The notes under the pieces are model-generated. The model was not told where the DNA came from. It saw nothing but the letters and a program-made list of their open reading frames with translations, and ran no database searches. A stretch of 64,000 nucleotides of DNA, from contig JASBNA010000047.1 of NCBI GenBank assembly GCA_038087015.1, forward strand, positions 1 to 64,000, read 5' to 3'. Positions 53,495-62,386 of this stretch are shown here, piece by piece. Positions within the stretch are counted from its first letter, which is position 1, and each line of letters begins with the position of its first letter. The translations under genes and the position numbers were made by a program. Source of the DNA: Cerrena zonata (lineage: Eukaryota > Basidiomycota > Agaricomycetes > Polyporales > Cerrenaceae).

Positions 53495-54626
53495 TATGTT
53501 ATTCCAAAAAGACCAGTTGATACAAAAGGTTCAATGTGGAAGAGAAAGCAAAAAGAATGCTAGCTTGGTCTTTTTAGTCGAGTGACTACTGACTTAGTAA
53601 AGGATTGAACGAAAAAAAAAAAAGAAAGAAAAAACAACGATGAAGATTATTGGCGATATCTGAACCAAAAAAAAAAAAAAAAAGAAAAGAAAATAAAACG
53701 ACGTGAATTTCAGACAAGGGAGTGAAACAAAGGCACAAAAAGGCACAAAAAACCTGAAAATCTCTGGTTATCAAAAGTATCTCTCAGTAAACCAGGGCCG
53801 CCAAAAGACCGCCAAACTTAATCCAAACTTAACCCAAACTTGGCCCAAAGCAAGAAGCAGCGGCGTCTGGGCACAACGGCAGCAAGAACAACAAGAACAA
53901 CGACGTAAAGCAACCACGAAGATCAGTTCATAGGCGTGAAACGCCAAATATTTACGATTAGCAAAAGCAAGCAGTTGAAACTAAGCGACAGCCAAACCAA
54001 CACTAAGCCAAAGCACGCTACGCAGATAAATAGTCTCTGGTACTATCCTCACCACTTGTAGAACCTGGATTGGATCAATTGTAACTTCAAGTCAGCCCTA
54101 ATAACACTTCGATCCAAAGAAGAAGAAGTGGTTGTTAAAAACTGTTGATTGCGGGCGTCTAAATATCTTTATCGGCGCTAACAAAACAAAAAAAAAAAAA
54201 AAATAAGAAAGGAACAGGACTAAAAAACTCAGATTGCACAAAAGACTCCTTCAGTTTGGCAGGAAACGCACTCACAAGGCTGACTATTTATAGGAATACT
54301 TGACAGCTTTCAGATGTCAAGCACTGGACTTGAAGCAAAGTAACAAGGTGGTGTTAGTAGATGGAGCAAGACTTCCGGGGGTATTAGCAAAGGACGATTT
54401 TATAGCATAATTTTATAGCCACTAGAAGTGCTCGTGTGCAAAGCTAGTAGCTGATCTTAGTACTTAGAATAAAGAGAGTTCACTGCGCCAATTGACAGAA
54501 AATAGCTCAAGGTATTTTGACATTATAGCTCTATTGTTGGAATAATAAGGATTACAAAAGAAAAATATTGTTAAGTGTTAATTAAAAATAGTAATACTAA
54601 GGGTAGAAGTAAAAAGTATAAGCCTT
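53495..54626. other. long upstream region of the mannosyltransferase gene
   Basis: 1.13 kb. It holds A runs near 53611-53622, 53667-53682 and 54189-54203, repeated short words (AGGCACAAAA twice near 53729-53749; CCAAACTT three times near 53813-53842), and no convincing ORF. Long regulatory regions are common for wall-remodelling genes. Confidence 0.5.
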
Positions 54627-57600
54627 TTAAGCTCCACGTTGACCATTGAAAGATTTAGCAAGGGATTGTTCAATTAGATTGATTGAATTACCCACGTCTT
54701 TAAAATTCATATTGCAACATATTGAGATCAATTTACAGTATTTGAATAATTTATCATTTGGTGATAATTTATCGATGATTGAATCTTCATCTTCATCTAA
54801 ACGATTTTCTTTGAATTCTTCACTAGAATCAAGTTGATTGGTATAACTGATTGGAATTTCGATATGGTGTTTAGTTGTTTGGTCGACTAATTGTTTCTTT
54901 CGCAAGATTTCTTGTTGTAAATTGATTGAATATTTGATTCGTTCTTCGACATCTTTTTGTTGTTCATTTGGTTGATCGTACTGTTTGATTAAATCATTTA
55001 ATTTATTTTGTAATTTGATTTCATTATATTTTTTATATTGATTGATTTTGTCTAAAAATTCTTCTCTTTTGGATAAGTACAGGAAACTTAAATCGTTTGA
55101 TAATCTTTCAATTTCTTCTTGGACTAGGGAATCTCGAAGATTATCGTCATTAATGAATAATTCATCATTAGTATTGATTGGTTGACTGATTGGTTGGCTA
55201 AGTGGTTGACTGATTGGTTGACTGATTGGTTGACTGATTGGTTGACTGATTGGTTGACTGATTGGTTGACTGATTGGTTGACTGATTGGTTGACTGATTG
55301 GTTTAGTAATGGTTTCATCGTCATCATCATCTTTTTGGGTGGCAATAAACGACATCCCGGTAGTGGTATTATCTTCTTGAACAATGGTGTTTTCATCATT
55401 ATTCTTGATAGGACTTTCGATATCTTCGTCAGTTTGAGGAGTCATTTTCCCATTCATATTGGTGAACTCTAATAAATGGTCCATATCAAATAATTTAAGT
55501 ATTGATTTTTGGGATTTTAATTTTTCTTGACTTATTAAATTTAGATACTTAATATTTTTCAATATTAAATCGTCTTTTTCTTTCAACTCTTTATCAACTG
55601 AATATGATAACTCAGTTAATTTTTCGGTTATTTGATTGGCTGTAGAACTATGTAAATTAATTGCTAATTTACTATAATATAATTGACTATCAAAACTTTG
55701 AGTGTTAATCGAATCCCTTTGATCATTATCTAATTCATTAGAAATCATAACAATTGGTTTTTTATTAATTTCATCATTAATCTCATTTGGATCTGCTCTT
55801 AATAAATGATTATGAGATGCCATATAATCTTCAACTGTAAAATTAACCATATTCCTTATGGATAAATCAATGTATTCAATATATTGAAGAAAAATTCCAA
55901 TACATTCTTATTTAAATAGTAAGAGATAATATGAAATGCAGTATTCCCATCCGAATCTTGATGGTTAATAAATTTTATTATAAGATTTTTCCTTTCTTCT
56001 TCATCGACTTTTTTATTATCATCAATTTTGAAATCTTGGAATTCAATTAGTTTATTGAATATACATTCCATATAATACTGTGAAAATATTTCTTTACTCT
56101 TTTTAGTATTCTTACTAACTTTTTCCTTTTTAGCATCGGTTGAACTTGCTAATGCTATATGATGTAATATTGTCTTGCCACTATTATCAACTATTAATAT
56201 ACTATCAACCAATAAATCTAATAAATTTGGAAAATTTTTCAAATTAAATGAATTATTAAATTTAACTAGAAACATCAATGGAGTCTCTCCATTAGAATTT
56301 TTCACTTCCAGATTTATAAATTTGGAAAAAATCGATATCAAAAAATGTATTATTGTTATATTCCCCATTGAGCATGCCCAATGGAAAATAGTATTCCCAT
56401 CGGTATCAATTGGTTGATTAATGTTGATTTTCAGTAATGGTTGTGGTGGATGGGCAAGTTTTTCTGGTATATCCATTGAGTTCATTCTAACTTTAAGTCC
56501 ATTATTCTGATTAATAGAATGATTCGAACTATTACCATCTTCGCATATATAATTTAACAAACTCTTGAAATAATTAACATAAGTTGCTCTGGATTCTGTT
56601 GATCATGGTGATATTGCAGTAAACCAAATGGATCATGCATTATACCAATAGGTGAGCCATTCGGACCGGTTGTCCCATTAATTAGTGTACCATTAATACT
56701 AGGTAATTGCAGGCGGTTTGGAAACTTGCATGATTTATGGGAAATTGACTCGATTGTTGATTTGCTTGTAACAGTTGCAAATGTTGGTTAGCAGCTAATC
56801 CAATCATATTCTTATTATGAAGACTAGAAGAGTTGTTGTTATGATTATTATTCGTATGACAATTCTTTCAAATGAATCTCTTGGAGTACCAAATAACTCT
56901 CGTACACTCATTAAGTCATCATCATCTTGTTCGTGTTTGAAATAGCCTGAATTTCTCGGGGTAAACTGGCCTAGTTTCTGATGATTCAATACGTGAGATG
57001 CATTATGATTAGCATGAATATTTTGATTTAAATCATCATCTTCATCCTCACTGCTTTTATCTGCCAATTCTAAATCTTCATTTTTAACATTCATATTACT
57101 TGCCATTACTTGTAATGCGTCTTGTTCGGTATCATGACGTTGTAACGATGGGATTGGCAATTCTTCATTTATACGTGAGCCGGTGATACTGCTGGTTAAT
57201 GAATTATTATTAAAAGTACCAAAACTAGGTCCGCTTTCGCCTATAGGTGTAGTATTATTTTGCTTAAGAGAAGGTTTTACAATACTCTTGGACAAAGCAA
57301 CTCTTTTAGGTCGACCTCTTTTTTTCGTGGGTTCATCTTTGTTAGAAGGAGTAGAAGATCTTGTTGAAGGGTTTACTGGAGGTGATGCTGCAGACATTGC
57401 CGGAGTGGCAGAAGTACTTTTGGATCTTTTGGCGGGTACTGGTTTATTTTCATCAGAAGCACCAAGGTTGCTTGCTTGTCTCTTAGCGACATTTGAAGCA
57501 GAAGCATGACTATGTTTAGGAGCAGGAGGAGGAGTTTCCGATTGACCTTCTATATAAATAAAATCGAATATTGGTTTAAAATCTCATAAACACCAAAAGT

Positions 57601-57891
57601 TTTTGCAATCTCCATACCTAAGTTTAATGGAACATAAGTACCTTGATATTTACCGTAACCACCTTGAACTTTTTCATGGATACCAGTCTGAACATCTCGT
57701 TCTAAAATCCTAGTTCTCTTTGCTTTAGGAAATTTGGCAATCTTCAATATGTGAGTTGCGTTTATCCATGCGTCAGACTTTCTTCTCATTATAGGGCCCT
57801 CAGAAGTGACAAATTCAAATACTGGAACATTTGAATAAGTTGCCAGGTAAATCTGCAGGCCATTTGTTGTTGCCATACTTAAGGCTGCCAT
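54627..57891 (-). CDS. MBP1: MBF cell-cycle transcription factor Mbp1, multiple frameshifts
   Basis: One gene of roughly 1090 residues spread over several frames. The APSES/KilA-N DNA-binding domain (57891-57585) has RRKSDAWINATHILKIAKFP and GYGKYQGTYVPLN. A basic linker (TKKRGRPKR) and a low-complexity region follow. Ankyrin repeats come next (DTDGNTIFHWACSMGN, NSNGETPLMFLV, DNSGKTILHHIA, DSDGNTAFHIISYY; 56560-55856), then a coiled-coil C-terminus (55850-54627) with an 11-unit QPIS repeat. Single-base losses near 57575, 56865, 56722, 56590 and 55892 break the frame; each continuation is in another phase with no gap. Mbp1 binds ACGCGT with Swi6 to drive G1/S genes. Swi4 is less likely because the recognition helix resembles Mbp1. 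Confidence 0.88.
55175..55303 (-). repeat. 12-bp coding repeat, Q-P-I-S units in MBP1
   Basis: About eleven consecutive 12-bp units (TGATTGGTTGAC on the plus strand) encode QPIS with minor variants KPIS, QPLS and QPIN between the ankyrin and C-terminal coiled-coil regions. Confidence 0.93.
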
Positions 57892-58552
57892 TATTATAAG
57901 ACTCTAATGATACAAAATATGATACAATTTATCCTTGGGTTTAGTGGCCGTTATCACACCAAATCCAATTTCAAGAATACAAAACAACAAAAAAAAATAC
58001 AAAACTAATGGCACAAGTAATTTCAAAACATTTAAAGAATGTCAGTGGGTATCAATTGATGATATAGGAGTATTGGGGGAAGGATTTTCTAATGAAAGAA
58101 CTAATGAAAAAGTTCAAAAACACGTCCAGAAACACGCCGGAAAGAAAAAGAAAAACAACACGGACCTCGCTTGGATTGCAAGAAACAAAAAAAATTCGAA
58201 TTAAGTGATGGGGGATATACTTATGGGTGGGAGTGTTACTCAACGTTGAAATGAGTCAGGAAAACCCTTAAAGTATGACAATATTTTCGATAAAACTATA
58301 TTACTTTTAGTTAAAGGGAGGATGGCTTTAAAAACGCTTTCGCTTTTAATTTTTTTCTTTTTTCCTTTCGCTGAAAAAAAAAAAAAAAGGCAGAGGAAGA
58401 CAAAAAAAAAATGTACGGGCGTCCAGGGTTTGATGCAAATCTATGATAAGAATAGTATAAATAAACGTACAATTACAATAAGTATATAGGGAGAGAATTA
58501 AATATGGGAGAGGAGATTCGTCTGAATGGGAAAGTCAAGGTAGAAATGCAGA
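57892..58552. other. MBP1 upstream region
   Basis: 661 bp. A one-mismatch Rap1-like site lies at 58411-58422 (complement ACGCCCGTACAT) and an A run at about 58375-58388. An 89-codon plus-strand frame (57935-58204) starts with TTG and is Lys/Asn-rich, so it is rejected as a gene. Confidence 0.5.
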
Positions 58553-59530
58553 TTAGAAGATGAAGAGTAATTTACACATCCGATAAAGAATGATTGCAAA
58601 AAAAATGAATGCAATAACGGCCCCAAAATTTAATACCGGAATCCAAGGTTCTCTTATACCACTAGACAATTGATCTTCAGTTAATGGGATACTAACCACA
58701 TGTTCAGCAGCTCTAAAACAGACATCTCTTCTTCTAATGATTTGACATTCTGAATCTTCGATATCATGTTTTAATATGGCTTTTCCTAATAAAATACTAG
58801 TATATTGTTGTAAAGAAGGATCAAAAGTCATGTAAGCGGTGTATAGTAACATTGACTCTCTTTCGATACCACTAGTAATTTTTTCAATTTTTCTTAATTG
58901 TTTGATGATTGGAGGAGATAATTCATTAATTGAAGCAATTTCATCGGTGATGGTAGTTAACTTGAAAAGGTAAATTGATTTAACTAGAGATTTTTGAATT
59001 GATTTTGTTTGTCTTAATAAAAATGGAATTAACAATTTTTTCAAATTATTAAAGTTATTGAAAAAAATTTCGATACAATTTAAATTTTTAATAATTTGTT
59101 CAAAAATTTCATTACAACCATATAATATTAGCAAGGATATCTTTTTAACATCGAATTCATATGATTTATTTTGCCAATTGAAATTTTTAATAATTTCATC
59201 ATTTAAGGAAGTTGAAGAATTTATAAAATTTGTAGTATTAAAATCAAAAAATTTATTTAAATCATCTTCTAATTTTAATAAATTTAATTTTGTTCGATTA
59301 GTCATTAAGGTAATATCATCGTAATTTGGAACTTTTCTTAATAATGTACTATAAATTGTTATAATATCACTATATAAATGAATGATATTTTTTAAATTTA
59401 TCAAAAAGGTAAAACTAGTTTGATTTAGACAAAATTTGAATAAATTCAGATGGGCTAGTACTAATGATTTATCTTCATCATCTATACCATCAGTGATACT
59501 TATCTTTCGATCACCTATAGTATACGTCAT
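58553..59530 (-). CDS. tail-anchored helical protein of unknown function
   Basis: Predicted 325 residues, nearly all helical and Leu/Ile/Asn-rich, with one hydrophobic segment at the C-terminus (VLNFGAVIAFIFFAIILYRM) and a short basic end. This implies a tail-anchored or single-pass protein. A cysteine pair flanks RRRDV near residue 268. I recognise no family. It is divergent from LNP1 with 266 bp between starts, so the two may share a promoter. Confidence 0.7.
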   Translation of the reverse strand: MTYTIGDRKISITDGIDDEDKSLVLAHLNLFKFCLNQTSFTFLINLKNIIHLYSDIITIYSTLLRKVPNYDDITLMTNRTKLNLLKLEDDLNKFFDFNTTNFINSSTSLNDEIIKNFNWQNKSYEFDVKKISLLILYGCNEIFEQIIKNLNCIEIFFNNFNNLKKLLIPFLLRQTKSIQKSLVKSIYLFKLTTITDEIASINELSPPIIKQLRKIEKITSGIERESMLLYTAYMTFDPSLQQYTSILLGKAILKHDIEDSECQIIRRRDVCFRAAEHVVSIPLTEDQLSSGIREPWIPVLNFGAVIAFIFFAIILYRMCKLLFIF

Positions 59531-59796
59531 CTTACCAACTCAATAAAGCCACTCTTTGAATATTATTGTTACCCCTCGAGCAACTAAGCTGTTGAAAGTC
59601 GTTTAAAAAGACGATGAGATTTGGCAACGAGGTTTTTGCTCTGTCTTTTTTTTTTTTTTCTTCTGTCACTTTTTCTTTTTCCTTCGCCTCTAAATGAGAT
59701 TTGAGATAAAAGGATTGATTAAGGATTCTACTAAAGGAATTCTACGAGATTGAAGAATTGCTGAATTGAAAATAGGAATTACTTGGTACAGTGCAA

Positions 59797-60819
59797 ATGG
59801 CTCTCTTTGGATTGTTTGGATCGGAGTCCAAAAACATTGAAGTGTTTGAGAAGGAATTGACTTTGTTGAGTCAGAAAGTATCGACTACTCAACAACAAAT
59901 TGTTAGATTGAAGAGTAAAAGAACCCTGATAAGAACTCAATTGATAATATATTTGGCTAGCTTTTATATTTTGGTTCTCGGGTATTTGTATCTGCAAGTA
60001 CCAAGAGATTATATTGGGGGTAGCAGTAGGGTGTACAATTTTTTAAGGTTTCAATCGAGGAAATCGATGATGATATTGGTATCAACTCCGATTGGAAGCT
60101 ATGGGTTTATATATTTGATTGATTTGTTATTTGCATATCTTATAAGTAAAAGAGAGAGTTTGTTGGAGAATTTGAAAGAGAAACGAGGCAAGAAGATTGA
60201 CGAATTGAAAAAAATCACCAATTACACTCGAACCCATGAATTATTGGACAAGTATGGCGACGAAAAGCCGAAAGAACAGGCCAAGCCTCCAATTGGGCAA
60301 CCAGCCCTTCCCCCAGCCCATCCAGCACCTCCCACCAATCCATTGATCAATGTGCCGGCATCCCCAACAAATCCATCGAATACTCCAACTCCAAATACTC
60401 CAAATACTTCTAATCATGATGGTCCAGATACTTTTGAAGGTCCAACCACCCCAAATCCTTCTGAAGGTCTAAATATTGCCCCCGTCAAACCAGTTTCATC
60501 GCCGGCTCCTCAATCACGGACCTTGCAAGACCGGATCTTGGATTATATAATTGGATCGGAAAATAATGAAAGTATTGAAAATCGATTTGCATTAATCTGC
60601 TCGAAATGTTACCATCATAATGGGTTGGCGCCCCCGGGAAGTAGTAATCCCCAAGAAATCGTTTACATTTGTCCCTACTGTGGACTAATCAATGGAGACG
60701 CCAGTAAGAAAGAAGAAACCATTCGACCCGTCCAGGAAATCGAGGAACCAATTACAGAAACCGGAATTGACAATGAACATGAACCAAGTCACAACCCAGT
60801 TGATTTATTGAAAAAATAA
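59797..60819 (+). CDS. LNP1: ER junction protein Lunapark
   Basis: Predicted 340 residues from the ATG at 59797 (MALFGLFGSES). Two hydrophobic segments at about 46-66 and 92-116 flank a short loop, with coiled coil before and after. A Pro/Thr-rich linker leads to a zinc ribbon with C268, C271, C292 and C295 (ICSKCYHHNGL, YICPYCGLING), the Lunapark signature. Lnp1 stabilises three-way junctions of the tubular ER opposite Sey1. The ORF is intact and convergent with EGD2, with only 34 bp between the stops. Confidence 0.95.
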   Translation: MALFGLFGSESKNIEVFEKELTLLSQKVSTTQQQIVRLKSKRTLIRTQLIIYLASFYILVLGYLYLQVPRDYIGGSSRVYNFLRFQSRKSMMILVSTPIGSYGFIYLIDLLFAYLISKRESLLENLKEKRGKKIDELKKITNYTRTHELLDKYGDEKPKEQAKPPIGQPALPPAHPAPPTNPLINVPASPTNPSNTPTPNTPNTSNHDGPDTFEGPTTPNPSEGLNIAPVKPVSSPAPQSRTLQDRILDYIIGSENNESIENRFALICSKCYHHNGLAPPGSSNPQEIVYICPYCGLINGDASKKEETIRPVQEIEEPITETGIDNEHEPSHNPVDLLKK

Positions 60820-60853
60820 AAAATACATATATATTTATTTATTATAATGTAGA

Positions 60854-61387
60854 TTAAGATAATTCCATAATGGCATTGACCATGTCACCATCGTGTTTTC
60901 TTAAAGCTTTAACAGCTTTGGCTCTAGAAGTACCGGTTTGGTCAACAATGATATCGATATCTTTAGCTTCTAAACCAGATTCATCGACTTCACCGTCTTC
61001 TTCTTCGGCTTCTTCAACTTTTGGTTGTAAAGAAGCTTGTTCTAAATCAGCAGTGATTGCTTCTGGAGATTTATCTTCAGTAGTTTTGTTTGAAGAAGCA
61101 GCTTGTTGAGCAGCAGCAGCTTGTTCTTGAGCAGCTTGAGATTCAGCAATTCTCTTGTTCAAATCGTCAACCTTGGCTTCACCGAAAACAACGTAAGTAC
61201 CAGCGGCAGATCTATAAACATCTGGTTGATCAATGGCGTAAATTAAGTTACCTCTTTGTTTGAAAGTAACTCTGGTGATACCTTTGATTTGTTTCAAGTT
61301 TAATTTTTTAACCAATTCTCTGGCTTTCTTTTCATTTTTGGAAATGATTTCAACGTTAGCACCTTGTGGGATTTGTTCAGTAGACAT
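60854..61387 (-). CDS. EGD2: nascent polypeptide-associated complex alpha subunit
   Basis: Predicted 177 residues (174 in Saccharomyces). The NAC domain at about 15-75 contains LNLKQIKGITRVTFKQRGN and FGEAKVDDL. The C-terminal UBA domain (about 138-177) starts LEAKDIDIIVDQTGTSRAKA. NAC-alpha pairs with Egd1 and contacts nascent chains at the ribosome exit. An ORF in the complementary strand is a shadow. The promoter has a 4 x 15-bp array. Confidence 0.97.
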   Translation of the reverse strand: MSTEQIPQGANVEIISKNEKKARELVKKLNLKQIKGITRVTFKQRGNLIYAIDQPDVYRSAAGTYVVFGEAKVDDLNKRIAESQAAQEQAAAAQQAASSNKTTEDKSPEAITADLEQASLQPKVEEAEEEDGEVDESGLEAKDIDIIVDQTGTSRAKAVKALRKHDGDMVNAIMELS

Positions 61388-62080
61388 CTTTGATAATTGT
61401 TCTTGGACTTATTGGGAGTAACTAGTTGTACCTTTTGAATTCAAATAAAAATTTTCAGTCGTCGACGAAAATTCGCCAATGTAACCTGCACTTTGCTAAT
61501 TTGCACTTTGTCAATCTGCACTTTGTCAACCTGCAAACTGATTTGCAACACTTATTATGAATTAAGTCTGATCAGTCTGGATTGAGTCGGTGGATAAGCA
61601 TAGAACGGCCTGAGGAGGAAGGTAGTTGATTACCTGATTATGCTGAGTTGCAAGAAGCCACTACAGGATCATGTTGAGTTGCAAAAAGTCACCACTCATA
61701 TTGGAGAAACAACTTGACATGCAACGGTGATCTCCACTGATATCTGTTCAGCTCTGCATCTTCTACTTCTTGTCATCTTGAATGGCTATTACTATTATGG
61801 CACAACTGCTTGTAGTCCTCCCCCGTGCACCCACCCTAACTTATTGAGACTGCCCATTACATAAGCTGCCACCGTCCCTTCCGGACAGCCCTGCGTTATA
61901 GGGTTCAGGATGACAGTAAGGTGAACAGCGACAGCTAATCACAGCATCTAATCACAACATCTATCCATATACATCTACCATCTCAAGGGGAACCAAGGCT
62001 GTCAGTGCCGGAGAAACATGTGCCCGTTGTGTCGGCCGGAAGAAGTCAGGGAATTCGGTAGTAGCAAAAAACCCGAGTGA

Positions 62081-62115
<35 letters not shown>

Positions 62116-62386
62116 AAAGAATAGGCTAAAAGAAAATAAAATAAAACAATAGCTGTTACACCTTCTTAGTAATCTTTCAATACTTTTTATTCTGCTCTGT
62201 TTCCTTAAGTTATCATATATACCCACTAGGTGGCTCCGGGTTCAGATAGTAGTGTTATCGCGTGTTGCAGAAGAGTTGCTATTGCTTTTAAGCTGTTGTT
62301 AAGCTGTTTTCAGGCTCATTTCAAGCTAATCTCAAGCTATTAATTTTTGTTTTTTTGAATTTTAGTAGGGTATAAGCGGGAGAAAG
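61388..62386. other. divergent promoter region EGD2 / P4-ATPase
   Basis: 999 bp. It contains a 15-bp tandem array (61481-61540), an imperfect 30-bp direct duplication (61640-61670 and 61671-61700), a short repeat CTAATCACA twice near 61934-61956, a 30-base A run (62082-62113) and a 15-mer shared with the VTS1 upstream region. No RNA gene recognised. Confidence 0.55.
61481..61540 (-). repeat. 15-bp tandem repeat, four copies, upstream of EGD2
   Basis: Plus-strand units GTAACCTGCACTTTG, CTAATTTGCACTTTG, TCAATCTGCACTTTG, TCAACCTGCAAACTG. The minus strand reads repeats of GCAGGTTG type, 95-155 bp upstream of the EGD2 ATG. Confidence 0.9.

Noticed and set aside
57935..58204. 89-codon plus-strand ORF upstream of MBP1
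   Set aside because: Starts with TTG, Lys/Asn-rich, no recognisable feature; likely chance in promoter DNA.
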